Assembly (NCBI RefSeq): GCF_002775205.1
Contig: NC_036461.1
Coordinates: forward strand, 7,725,015 to 7,789,014
From: Xiphophorus maculatus
Taxonomy: Eukaryota; Chordata; Actinopteri; Cyprinodontiformes; Poeciliidae
Direction of reading: 5' to 3'
Length of the DNA: 64,000 bases
In this document: piece by piece, positions 9,878 through 22,550 of the stretch
Numbering within the stretch: position 1 is the stretch's first letter
How the letters are laid out: each line of letters opens with the position of its first letter
Made by a program: the position numbers and the translations under genes
Notes under the pieces: generated by a model
Seen by the model: the letters and a program-made list of their open reading frames with translations, nothing else
Databases searched by the model: none
Told to the model about the DNA's origin: nothing

Positions 9878-12800
9878 GTGGGCTAGGTTAGTTTGCATTT
9901 GCTTGCTTTCTTTGTGCACACTCATCTGCAGCAGAGGATCATATGATCCTCAAAGCATCTCCCCCCATGGTTATACAAAGTGTAACTTAAGCTCTTACCA
10001 GCTTTAGTTGCAAAACATCCAGTGTAGTAACAGGAATTTGTTCCAGGTAAAACTGGAATGTTCAAAAAGAAATCTGAAAAGAAAATTAGTGTGATGCTAG
10101 CTGACGTTAGATCTAATAAAATGAGCTACACTTGCACATGGGGTCTTTTAAAGTGGTAAACATGGTTTCCAGAATACATACAAATGTTGACAGCTGAGAA
10201 GAACAATAGGAGTTAAAACATTTGTGGAATTTACATCATAAATCTGTCAAATTTGTATGGAGGTGAACCATGTTCTCTGCACTGATGCTGCTAAATGTGT
10301 TTCATCATGTTTTAGATCATCGCTCCTGCAGTTCACAGCTCTTCTGATTTTCATTTAAAAAAGTGTATTTTAAAATATGTCCATTGATAAATTGAGAAAT
10401 GTCTCCAGATTTAATTTCAGTCTTTTTTGTTCACATTTGTGTTTGTTTTTTTCACATTTAGAAGCTTGCACTGGTAAATGTGATAGAGAACAGATATCAT
10501 TGAATTTCTGTGTACAGGTTTTTCTTTCTTTGGGTCATACTTTTGCTCTTAGGTGTACTCATTATTCTGTTTTTTGTATCCAAATAGATTCAAAAATTTT
10601 GATAACTTAAGTTAATCAATCAATTTGAAAAAAATTGGGAACCTCCCTGACATTAAAAAGTGTAGTTTTGACCTATTTCAGTGACAATGCCAAGTGATTA
10701 AAATGACATTTCTCTATGAAACAAAAGCCTTTACAATGAAACAATTAAGTGTGGACATGTACACTTTTTTGTAGAAAGCATACAACTTACCAGTACTTTG
10801 AGTCCCTAATACATGGTACAACTAATATTTTTACATACATTTTTCTGTTTGATAACTTACTTTCCCATAGTTGTCCTGCTACTAATGGGCTATTTTCAGG
10901 GAACTTAAAAGATACCTTCCTTGAATTTTGCAGGTAATTTTCTCAGAACTTTCAATTCACTTTCTGGAAATTTTGAATTCCCTGTCAGGAAATGCAAATA
11001 AATAACTCGCAGGTCACCGATACCTTGCAGCTTACCTTTGTGAAATTTACATTGTTCATAGAACCTGCCAGTTGGTGTTTTTTTCAAAACTCAAATTCCC
11101 TTCCTCAAACTTATGGCAACTTTCCTTGAACTTACAGGTCTCGTTCTCAGAATATATCAGTTTAATTTCCATGAATCACAGATGACTTAACCCTTAAGTT
11201 TCCTAAAATCATATGATTATATGCCTGAAATTTGTGTTTTTGGTTTAGAGTTACCTATCTTACAAATATGGCCTGGGAGTTAGAGCACAGTTTATGCTTT
11301 CTGCAATAAGTGAACAATTCTTGTGGAAAATTATCTGTAGTTGAACCACTGTTTCATACTTTTATGTTTAGTTCTAAATTTAAAACTCTACCAAACATTT
11401 AAAGTTGGCATAAAATGGATCTTCTAGATTTATATGGCTAAGTAAATATTTGACAAATCCAAAAAATATTTGGTTTAATAGATTGCCAGATACACTGCCA
11501 CAATGAATTTAAATCAAGTGATATGTCAGTTAACTTCACCAAAGGTCAAAGGGTCATTCCCAAATGTTTTCAAACAGACTGTGATCTTGTGGTGTAAAAG
11601 GGGATTCAAACGGTGCTGTGAAGCCTGAGATCCATGGGGATTTGTGAAGAAAGACAAAGACAGGGCCCCAGTCATCCAGTCATGTGTTTACACAGAAATT
11701 CACACCATTCTAACCCTAACATCATGTTAGCGTGATTGAAAGCTGCATGCTTTAGTTTTTCTTACTTTGTTTTTCCTTCAGTTGGGAAGTCAATGCTATT
11801 TCCTGGTGTTTTGTTGCCAAGATTTCACTCCCGTCTTTCCGCGAACTGTGCCAAAATGCATTCTTTTGGCCTCATCATCTGTGGCATGATGTTTTGGTTG
11901 GTTATAACTGTTTCCTCACATCTCTTGGTGTATCGTGTGGCTTTGTGTCTTGCCGTTCAGCTTTCAAAGATAAAATTACATGTTCATTTTCATCTACTAT
12001 TTATCTGCCCACCCTGAACAGCGAGACATCGGCTCCTTCTTTCACATTTCATATTATTTTGTCTCCCAGTTTCTAGTTTTTTAAACAAAAAAAGACCTTT
12101 TGTTATGAAGTCCTTAGATAACCAAATCAGTCTGTTCAGGGTGAATATTTTATTTCACTGCATGGTTTTTCATTGTCACACAACACCGGGCACCTCATCC
12201 ATTTAACTCAGTTGTTTTATCTGCATTTGTGTTGAAGTTGTGAGCCATTTTTGCAGTCGCAGCGTCATCAAATCGCCTGTTTTATCCCACACTTTTTATT
12301 TGTGAGTAGGACTGCCAGTTTTTGTTTAGAGAATTCATCAAGTGATTCTGTTCTCTGTTGTAAACCTTTCTGTCCTTTTGTTGCTTAATTTTATAAGATG
12401 GCAATAAAAATGGATCATTCAGTTATTTATGAACTGCACCTTTACACATTTAATAAATTGAGATCTTTGATACATTTTTATCGAACATTATTAGTGATAA
12501 AGATACAGCTCGCCTCTCAAACTGTTACTCGGTAATAAAAATCAATCATGTTTCCACAATCTGGCAACACGTTTAGGTCAGAACAGTGCATTTAAAAGAA
12601 AGGAAAATACTTATCAATAAATATTTTGTGTAGGATAACATTATCATGTAGGAACATTCAGGTATGAAAGACAACACAACGTTTTAACTCCGGTTTATAT
12701 AGCATTAATATTTTACAAGAAAATTAATGTTTACAGAAATCAGTTCCCACCTTGTTTCTATTGCCAAACGCTTGAATAGTCTCCAGTGGGATGGCAACCT

Positions 12801-13422
12801 TCTCCATGATTTATTCAGCAGATAATTACTTGACTAAGTGTGCAGATTGGGGTGTTTTTAGTGAAATGAACTTTCATCCCAATCAATCATTAAATGTCGC
12901 AGCTTGGACTGCCACACAAAGTCCAGTATGTCAGGTTAAATCTGGTGATGGCACATACACATTTAAAAAATTGCAGAAGAAGACAGTAGAAAAAATAACT
13001 AACTTTGTCCCTTGCTCATGAATACATAATGGTCAGATGTGCCATCTTATGAAATTAACATCAATTTCTTAAAACATGACTTAAAGAGCATAGTGGCATA
13101 TGTTGAAAGAGAAAGCAGATTTAAAGCTGGTCTCCTTGACATTTTCTGTCAGTAGTTATTTCCATCTATTTTGACATAGGAACAACATAATGTAAAACAC
13201 TAAATAAAGAATGGTTGCTATTGGTTCAGAATATATTAGTTAACCCCCCCAAATCATGAACCAGAAGAAACTTGGATTGTGTTAAATATTCCACCTCTAC
13301 TCTACTGGTTCTGCTTTTTTCATCTGTCTTCTCCAGAATGTCCAATATTTTCTGTTATCGAAACACAAATGGAGAATAAGAAGGATTTCAACTTGGAGTT
13401 TCAAAATAAAAAAAAGGTCAAA

Positions 13423-13427
<5 letters not shown>

Positions 13428-13512
<85 letters not shown>
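13428..13512. repeat. (TA)n microsatellite followed by a T tract
   Basis: About 35 uninterrupted TA units run from about 13428 to 13497, followed by about 15 T. The apparent Tyr-Ile repeat protein in this stretch is an artefact of translating the repeat. Confidence 0.97.
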
Positions 13513-13989
13513 AAATCAGACCATAGATGTGTCATAGCTTAAATTGCTAGAAGATTTCCAAGCCCTAACGATTTAGTAAGACAAATTTAAATATATTCTC
13601 AGAAAGTATACATTAACATTAACCTTAATTAATAGAAAAATGTGTAACACATCTTAATAGATACGAGCGCTGCAAAAGTAACATATATATCCAGTGTAGC
13701 CCTCTCTCTACTCTGTAATGTGATGGGCCCCCTCCACCACCTTACAAAAATATTACTAAAAAATGTGTCTTGTATGTTGTGCATCCAAATCATGTATCCT
13801 GTACCATGAGCTAACAAAAGGTTAGTGGACAAATACAAACAAGAAAAACACATTCTAAATAGCTTAAAGGTTTCCTACACAATTTTTTCCCCCTTCCTCC
13901 TCTCTGAATAATTAGTTTTTTATTTGGTGTAAATTTTATCCAAGTGAGGGAATCTGTGTTCAACTTAAGTCATTTTTTTAATCTTCATA

Positions 13990-14292
13990 TAAGTTGTAGA
14001 AACATCTCAAGGATGATCAATGGAAACAGCTCAATTGGTCATCCTTGATCGTTTGTTTCACTGTTAGCTTATGACATAGACTGTGAATACTTAGTTAATG
14101 TGATTTATTGATTTTCAAACTTAATGGATATGGAAAAAAACCTCTAATACTTTTTTCCACTTTGTCATAATGGGATATTTGTGTGCATAATTTTGAGGAA
14201 AGAGAATAATTTATTACACTGTTAACCAAGGCCTTAACACAACAAAATGTGGAAAAAGTGAAGCATTGCAAATACTTTCCAGATGCACTGTA
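13990..14292 (+). mobile_element. 3' end of a decayed Tc1-like transposon
   Basis: The block 'ctcaaggatgatcaatgg', 'gctcaatt', 'ctgtgaatactta', 'ccactttgtcataatggg', then 'aacaaaatgtggaaaaagtg' and the terminal 'ccagatgcactgta' follows the well-known 3' end of a fish Tc1-like family ending 'ttccggatgcactgta'. Only the 3' terminus is present; no transposase frame remains. Confidence 0.75.
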
Positions 14293-17200
14293 CTCCTAAG
14301 TAAAGGCAAAGAGTTCTTACAAACTGGGATGTACAATTACTGTCTCACCAGTTTGAGCAAACATTTTCTGTCTTCTTCATATTTCAGATTAGTTTACTCA
14401 GATTTGCTTCATTAAGCAGGAGTCCATTAAAATCCTGAGTTACATCTAAAATGTTTTGGAAATCAGCTTTACCTCTGAATTAAAAAAAAAAAGATTATTT
14501 GCTGTTTTATTTTAATATTAGTGTACTAAAAACATATGTTTTGTGTGTTTTGTTCAACTTCTCTTATTACATGTGAACATGTGTCCCAATTGCATACTGC
14601 TGTCTGCACAGAAAATAATAAACTTTAACAATCTTATTTCCCAGCAAATCGGTTTGCATAATGAGAACATTTTCACTGTTTCACAGCTCATTGAAAAATA
14701 AGAATAGAAACCTCATTAAGTTGCATCAGGATATTGTTTTGTGCCAGTACACAGTGTTACTTTAACTGCATGTTTGTTTTATGGGATTGGGACACAGTGT
14801 CCGTCTCCTGTTCTTACATCGGTCAGACCTGCCAGTTTGCTGTGTTGTTTCTTTTATTTTACTTTCCCTAAATGCAACTTACTTTAAGCATGCATCAACA
14901 TCCTGCAGTTCGACTAAAACAAACCCAAATGACAGTAGTGGTAACCCATTCTCAGCCAGTACCGTCTCCCTCTGATGTACACCCAGACTGCACGGCCGGC
15001 TCATGTTTAAGGACTAACATTATAGGGAGCACATGAGAGAGGAGCCCGTCCTCCAGTCGAGTGCCTCTCCCATCCGTGTCTGTTTTTTATTGTGTGCATC
15101 TGGTTGTAGTGTGTGCAAAATTTTAAATGGCTTTGTTCCTTCATCTTAACATTTTTCTTCATTTAATATTTGAAACTGGTCATATTTTTTATCCAGTTGA
15201 TTGCTGGCATTTTGGTTCTGATTATGTTTTTTGGCATATATGTTTTCTTCTTTTTCCTCAGAGAATACCTAAATCGAAGTGTGAAATATTTTTTCCTATA
15301 TTTTGACTTTTTTGGATTTGGAACTCCTTCAGTAACTAGCTTGTGTGTTTAATTTCCAGATAAACACCAATGCAATAGCGTAAATTTAATAAAATGTATC
15401 CCCACTTCAGGATGAGATTTGAGAACACGTAAAAAAAACTCACACAGACTAGGATCTGACGCAGTTCCTGATCTACTTCTCACATAACAATTTTAGACGT
15501 TTTACAACCTACTTTGACAAAACAAAATCTTTTAATACACACTCTGACCAAAGCAGTCAAGCACCTATGTACTAACCCTGAAGGAATGGTTCAATTTAGA
15601 CATAATTTGTTCCACATGTAGTCCATGATAGGGATGGGAATAAATTGATTTACATGGAGCCGTCATGTTGACCCTCAAAGGGCATCAGTGGTGGTACCAA
15701 AGCAGTGACAAAGATAAAAAAATATTGTCTAACAGCTAATGAAAACACTAAATGAAGATCAGCAGATACAGAAGATGCCTTCTAGATGCTTTTCAGCAAC
15801 ATTACTAGCACTTGATGGCATTTGATAATTGTTCAATTGTAAGAGTCTGGGAGACTGAATAACACAACTATCCACCATGTCAGCAGTGGTTTTTAAATGC
15901 ACATACCATCTGTACAATTGTCTTTTGTGAGTGACTGTATCATGTCACTGCTTCAGAGGACCCCAAGACTTATCCCATCATTGTCCTCCAAATTACTACT
16001 ATGGATGACTTGAACTTTGGGACCCTCAACATGATTTGTAGTGTCTCTCTTGACAAAATTGGATTGGTTATCATTTCTTTATATCTTGGTAGATGAGTAA
16101 AATAATTGCAGTCCATCACTAAATATGAAAGTCCTTCTTTTTTTTCTGGTTACTGTTCTCTGCTTTGTCAGACTACAGATGCGAGGATAAACCTGTAATC
16201 TACCTGATGCAAATTGTTAAACCACTTCACAGGGTGACTAAGGCTTTTAAAAGTCCAATAGGTCTACCCAGTGTTCAGCCAGGTCACTCTCATTAAGGAC
16301 TATTTGCAGGTTGAGTTTTCAAAGTTAACATGAAATAAATTTAGTTTCATAGTTCATCACTTAAACAAACTAAACTTAGTTCATACTCCTAGTCTTATTA
16401 TGACATGAAGAATGTTATAGTCATGGTATCATGAGTCATCTAGCTTATACATTCACTACTCTGAATGTGTAGGCAAGATGAGGAGGTACCAAAGTCTTTA
16501 TTTGAAGACATTAATGCAAAATACTGACAGTGCTTGTGTCCGAATGGCAGATGCAAATACCATGGAGTTTGGTTTTGTCTGCAGTACAGCACAATGATTT
16601 TCTCCTGTCTTGGGTGACCAGAACCTTGACAATGATTCTGGTTTTAGCTTCAGATAAATGTGTTGTGTTTGTTCCTCATGCAATTCACATTGTTATCCCA
16701 TAAAATCCCATCAAGTGCTAGTAATGCTATCTAATGAGTCTGAGGATTCCTTTCTGTATGGTGACCTTTCTAACCTACTGTTGAATGAATCACTCCATTC
16801 CTGATCTCATTCCTGAAGCTCTCTAGTGTCTTTTTTGAGATGTGCTAGCTCCTTGCAAAATGAGTAATTTGCATTCTTATCACTGGTCCACATGTGAATC
16901 AAACTAGATCCAAATCAGACCATTTCTCAGGGTGGGTCACTGTTTTTGTCAGGGAGTGTATCTTTACTGTAAGAACAATACAAATTGAATTGCATGGCTA
17001 AGAAGTTGCAGTTTAGGGTTTGTAAGACATGTCAGTGTTAGAGTTCTTCTGTTCTTTTCTGTAGATGGGCATGTATATTGCTCATTGTTTGTATATCCCC
17101 ATCCCTTCCTTACAGCCAAAACCTCTAATGCCGCCCGACCGCTTCGTACTGCCTTTACATGGACATGGCAACTGACTTACACTGTCACCCTCATCATCCT

Positions 17201-18959
17201 CATCTCCTCTGTAGTATGTTCATAGGTCCAACCCCTTCTTCACCTCCTCCCTTGTCTTTAGAAATATTGAAATATAAAGTCATCCATCCATTCTACACTA
17301 AAGAGCAAATTAAGCAAAAATTGTAACATGGATAGATTTTAGGCTCACTGAAGTCTCTTGCTATGAAAAAAATGCAGATTTTTTGTAAAAAAAATATTTA
17401 CAAGGAAAGAGAAACAAAGGATAAAAAGCAGAAATATGGTGTTTATTTTTCTGTTATGTGGTGTGGATGTATGTGCTGTTGCCTCCCTGTACCGTCATTG
17501 TTTTAAGATAGAACCCATTCTAGAGTGGATAAAAATTATCTTTAACGGTACCAAGTGGCTATCCTACATTTTTACACATTTTTTCCTTTGTAAATTCTTT
17601 TCCTCTTGCCTAAAAATCATGCGGGCAAATTGTTGATGTAAGTTAATGACACACAATGTGCATGCTCTGATTCTCTTTGTGATGCTTGTTTAAGATGCAG
17701 TTTGTAAACTGAACATTTCAAAAGCTTTCTGTTATCATTAACTAAAATCAGATGATGACGCTGGTTGGATAAATCTGTTCTTGAAAACCTGTAGAATCCA
17801 GGTTTCTGCAGGTTATGCAAGATATGACCACGTATCTTTGTTGAATATGTGGTCATGTTACAGCTGATAAATATTCAGTCAAGTTTGAGATCCTACAGAA
17901 GGCCTTTGTTTAGGCACGTGTTGTATGTCTGTAATTGGATGTGTTTGCAGTTGAAGTGCGTCAAGCAATGTTTTGTATGAAGTGTTAACTTGCATGAATG
18001 ACTCCAAAAGACATACTAAATCACAGTGGGTACTTTCATGGTAATGAGTTGGTGCTTTGAATGTTCACTCCAGTGATAATAGCACATGACCCAAATATTG
18101 TTCTGTGCTATGCAACACTCAGCATTTATATAAAATCAGAAAAAATATTGTAAATTGCCCAGAATATACCAAAAACTATTGGATTTTGTTTAGGGGAAAT
18201 AAAAATAAAGTAGTCCGTCTATCCATTCGTTTCATCTTATCAAAAGCTGGGTCCTAGCTGTAACAGGCCAAAAGGGAAAACCCAACGATCCCTTTTCCAA
18301 GGTCTTCCTAGGCCATCATTTGGCCACTTCGTTAAATACAGCTGTTCAATTTTTTTGCTAATACAAAAAGTGCTAATTACATGACAGATACTCAATGCAT
18401 AGGACCTATATAAACCTGGAAAGGACAAATTACTGAAACATACTTCAGTCATCAGAATGACTGAAATATGGTGTCGTTGTTGGTGTAAGATGGTTTGAAC
18501 TGGGTATTTCAGAATCTGCTGACATGCTCGGATTTTCACCCATAAACACACCTGGAAAAAAAATTTTCTGAAAATGAGAAGCAAAAGAACCTGTTCATGT
18601 CAGAAGAGAATGAGCAGACCATTTCAAGATGACACAAAGGAAGCGGTAGCTCAAGTAACCGCTTACTACAACCAGAACATGTGAAATACAATCTTTGAAC
18701 ATGCAACATGTCAAAGCCTTAAAAAAGATGGTCTACAGCAGCAGAATATCCCACTCCTGTCAATAAGGCTACAATTTACATAGGTTCGACAAAATGGAGT
18801 AACAATCAGTTGGAAAATCTTTGCCTGATACTTTTTTGGCATACTTTGGGTTTTTTATTAGCAGCTGAGCATTGCTTAAATGATCATTTAAAAGTTTAAA
18901 ATGTTTTTATTAAAGTGGCTATTGGTTGTACAGCTTCTCTGGTGAGTTTAGGGCCTGGC

Positions 18960-19100
18960 CAGGAGACTCTTTCCATTGGGATAAGCCCACTGCTTCCAAT
19001 GGTAGGTGTCCAGACAGTATCCTGATCAGATGAAGCACCTCAGCTCTCTCTCTAAACTCTTTGGGATTTGGATAAGTATCCAGAGCTCAAACTGGATGAG
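18960..19100 (-). repeat. Possible LINE remnant, reverse orientation
   Basis: The order of 'aggtgtccagacagtatcct', 'gatcagatgaagcacctcag' and 'ctctc' resembles the reverse complement of a LINE reverse-transcriptase C-terminal region (GRRLDRMPEHLS-type coding) common in fish. It is heavily diverged, and the assignment is from memory of the consensus. Confidence 0.4.
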
Positions 19101-20640
19101 GAACCTCTTTGCCTAACTGGTCTGGCTACCCTACAAAGAATGCAAATTTAGAAATTTATATTCTGGAGCTTACTTTTTACAGTATTATCTATCTCTCTTG
19201 ACAATAGGTGAGGGTTTGAACATTAATGGAGCAGTAAATTCTGAGCTCCGTCTTTCAGTTCAGCTTCATCACCACAACAGACTGTTCCAGTATCTCATTA
19301 ATCCAGGATAAATGTACATCTACCAATTTGTTTCCTGTTTCCTCCTGCCAAAAGAATCAAAATTACTTGAAGCCAAACTCCAAAGTTTATATGGTCCATT
19401 TATATTTATAAGGTAAAATAAACTATCTGGTGTTTGAGCAGTAATTTGTAAATTAAAGGAATGATTATGATTCCACCCTTTTCCATCCTGTTTGTCTCTA
19501 AAAAAAGGAGACCGTAACAAAATTCTAATGAATGCCTTTCATTTAAAGTGCTGTTTCGTAAGGGGTGAACATTTAAAAGCTTTGCTTTTAAATGCAAACT
19601 AAACAAATGTTGTCTGGTGACAGAGCTGCTTCTGGTAACAGAGTTATTCTACAACAAAATACACTCAAGGCAACATGATGCAGTTGTGGGTCATGTGAAA
19701 AACCCTCTTTTACTATTTACATACTCTTCTACCTTGTAGGATGCTTTTGTTGTTAAAACAGGGCCCACCTACAGAGCTCGCTAATTATGCTAGCCAGGTT
19801 GTTATGCAAAATGGGCAAATAACTCACTAACAACATCAGTTTACTAGAATTTGATAATGTAATTGCAGAGCAAATGTACAAACAAGGAATGCTGACCTTT
19901 TTACTCAGTTGCTACTTTTAAAATAGAAATCTAAATTAGACTCACTCTATAACACTAATGAAGGATTCAGCCCTGCATCTGAGAACTATTTACGAAGGTG
20001 TTGCTACATTTGTGTGTTACTCTAAGTAAACAAGGGGCTTAAGATGAACTGGGAGCCACTGAGTAGCAATATTACAATTGGTTTCACAATAATTAAAATC
20101 AGTTCTTTGGATCACTTCCTAGCCCTGCAGCATTGGATGGGGTACATGGTCGAAGTCCCCCAGCAGCTTGTTATCAAGATCTGCTGAAGGCTGGTAATTT
20201 AACCCATCAATTTAAACCATGTGTCCTAAAACAGGGGAAAAGCTGAAACATGCAAGGCAGTATGTTTCAAGGACCAGTATTGGGGAAAAAGCTGGCTGAG
20301 CATTCACTCAGTAAATGTGAACAACAACAACAACAACCCTACAAGTTATACATTTAATACCTGAAATGTACAGTAATTGCATAAAATGGTGTTTAGCTTT
20401 TTGCCTTTCGACAGGATTTTAAAAAGAAAGTATCAGCAATTTCTGCAACAACTAAAGCAACACAATATTAAATTATTATCAGAGGACTCGTATGAAAGCA
20501 GGAATATGTATACTTTGCCAGAGGAAAGATATCAGCACTGTCTTTAGAGAAATTATTTTCTTTTTCTTTTGCAAATTTGCAGTTCTGTCTGATTGAACTA
20601 CAATATATTTTTTAATGTCCTTCAGAGAGATGGGAAGCAA

Positions 20641-20880
20641 GTCTAGATCAGGGGTGCTCAGGTCCAGTCCTCAAGAGCTACCATCCTTCAACTTTTAGAT
20701 GCATCTTTACTCCAACAGACCTGGATCAAATGGCAGAATTCCCTCACAAGCAGTCATTCAACTCTGAACAGGTCTGGCAATTTGCCATTGATTTGATTCA
20801 AGTGTGTTGGAGGAAGGGTGCATCTGAAAGTTGCAGGACAGTAGCTCTCGAGGACTGGACTTGAGCAGCCCGGTCTAGAT
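20641..20880. mobile_element. hAT-like MITE with 8-bp target-site duplication
   Basis: The element at 20649-20872 (224 bp) is flanked by identical 8-bp copies of GTCTAGAT at 20641-20648 and 20873-20880. Its ends are inverted copies: CAGGGGTGCTCAGGTCCAGT on the left, and the complement of ACTGGACTTGAGCAGCCCG on the right. An 8-bp duplication and CAG-type ends are typical of hAT transposons. There is no coding capacity, so it must have been moved by a transposase encoded elsewhere. Related but older copies lie at 24742-24940 and about 25245-25335. Confidence 0.9.
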
Positions 20881-21650
20881 GTTTGATCACAATGCAAATT
20901 CAGGGTTGGAGAAAATTAAACAAAGCAGATTGACACAAAGACCTCAGAGTAAAAGCCAAGGATGCATGTGGAGCCCTAATGCCATGGGTTTGTTCTGAAA
21001 TCAAACAATCTGGGCAAATTGGTACTATTCAGCTGACCACGAACTACTCTACTACCCAAAAGTCAAATGTGTGGCCATCTGAACTAAAATTGAGTCATAC
21101 CAGCAATGAGGCAACATTGATAATCAGTGGATTAAACTCTCCACAACATTGTGAGAGGTGGTTCTACAAACTAGAGGATCATTTGGTGGACTAGGTTTTC
21201 CTAATAAAGTGCAAGAAAGAATGAAGAAGATGGTCTTTAAAAAAAACTTTTATATTTAAATTTTTATTGTGCTTTTATGTGAGAAAAAATATGACAACAC
21301 AGCAGCAATTCTGGTCCCATAGAATACTGAAGCTTTGTCATGTATTTAAAATATATGATGAAGATGGTTTCTTAACTTTACCAAAAAAAATTTAAAAATA
21401 CTAATAATAAAAATTACACACAATTTGCTTTAGATTACTGTTATCATGAAAAACAATATTAAGGAAAACAAATATGCCAGGGTTTAGTGGCTGAAATAAA
21501 CTGAAATATAATCAAAGTCTAAATTATCCTTCTGGCTCCCATTTTACCTCTTAAGCCTTTTAAGATGTTTTCATATATGGCTTTTGCTGGCTTTGTTTGG
21601 TTCATAAATCATAGAGTTTGGTTCTAAAATAAATCTTTTTCCACTTCCAG

Positions 21651-22245
21651 GAGCTGAATTAGTCATTGAGGATCCATTAGAGCACCCCTTTGTAGCTCCC
21701 CGTGCACCCTTCATTCCCACTCCCTCAACCCACCACCCACTCCTCACCATTATTGAGACCACCAAAGAGTCCTTGTCCAAGGCCACTGAGGCGGGGGTAC
21801 CTTGCTTGTCGGACCGAGGCAGCGATGATTGTGATGATGATGGCTTGGTGATATCGGGGTATGGCTCTGGGAAAGCGTTGAAGTCTTACCTGCCCCCACT
21901 GATGATGATGAAGATTTTCACTCGAACTTCTCCTTGTTAAGACCTACATCACACTTTCAAGGTGACTACAAAGCACAGGCGCCCAGGACTTTTATACCAA
22001 ACAAACCTTCCATCTTCAGATGCAGTAGGACAACCACCATACCAGTAACCGCCAACCAGAGCCGCACCACTAGCACCTCTGCCTCCACCACAGCCCTCCA
22101 CAATTCTCCGGCAAAACAAAAAAACGCGAGCTAAAACCCCAGTCCCAACCTAGTGTTGCTTCTATTGCCACATCCTGTGAGGTAGACAGCAGCAAGCTGA
22201 GGGGCCCATTAATAATTTCCGTCATGTTCCATAATATACCCACAG
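21651..22245 (+). CDS. nrxn3: Neurexin-3 splice-site-5 (SS5) long segment, frame-disrupted
   Basis: This is the 5' part of the last exon, used only when the upstream acceptor (CTTCCAG, exon start 21651) is chosen. In phase 1 it encodes [33 protein letters not shown] and [20 protein letters not shown], clearly the NRXN3 SS5 insert. Relative to mammals the frame slips by one lost base between about 21868 and 21900. The annotated frame then stops at TAA 21938-21940, giving a protein with no membrane anchor. Conserved residues continue in the second frame ([20 protein letters not shown]) until a second one-base slip near 22118-22124, after which the third frame ([18 protein letters not shown]) runs directly into the transmembrane part. 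NRXN3 is known from mammals to make secreted forms through SS5, so the truncation may be tolerated or used. An assembly error in the C5 or A7 homopolymers is the main alternative. Confidence 0.8.
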
Positions 22246-22550
22246 CACTCCCCACAGAGCCAGGCGTCAGGCGAGTCCCAGGGCCCTCGGAGGTGGTCCG
22301 TGAATCTAGCAGCACCACCGGGATGGTCATCGGAATAGTGGCGGCCGCAGCGCTGTGTATCCTTATCCTCCTGTACGCCATGTATAAGTACAGGAACAGG
22401 GATGAAGGCTCCTACCAGGTGGACGAGAGCCGGCACTACATAACCAACTCGGCTGTGCAGAGCAATGGCGCTGTCATGAAGGACAAACAGCAGAGCCTGA
22501 AAGGCAGCAACAAGAGACAGAAAAACAAGGATAAGGAGTATTATGTGTGA
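22246..22550 (+). CDS. nrxn3: Neurexin-3 transmembrane and cytoplasmic end
   Basis: An internal acceptor (CCCACAG, start 22246) in phase 1 joins in frame to the exon ending at 9877 or 9886 and reads [20 protein letters not shown]. The single transmembrane segment [20 protein letters not shown] follows, then the basic stop-transfer [18 protein letters not shown], a Lys-rich tail and the C-terminal PDZ-binding EYYV before TGA at 22548-22550. The tail binds CASK, Mint and protein 4.1 in presynaptic terminals. This end is intact and very close to mammalian NRXN3, so membrane-anchored neurexin-3 can be made when SS5 is spliced short. Confidence 0.93.

Larger units (their letters stand above)
9887..21650 (+). 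other. nrxn3: Large nrxn3 intron (about 11.8 kb)
   Basis: No exon with neurexin similarity is visible between the acidic stalk exon and the last exon. Recognisable contents are a long TA microsatellite (13428-13497), a Tc1-like 3' end (13990-14292), a possible LINE remnant near 18960-19100 and an hAT-like MITE (20641-20880). The remainder is unremarkable AT-rich sequence. Confidence 0.7.

Noticed and set aside
13425..13542. Open frame encoding a long Tyr-Ile repeat
   Set aside because: It is a translation of the TA microsatellite; there is no start context, splice signal or conserved sequence.
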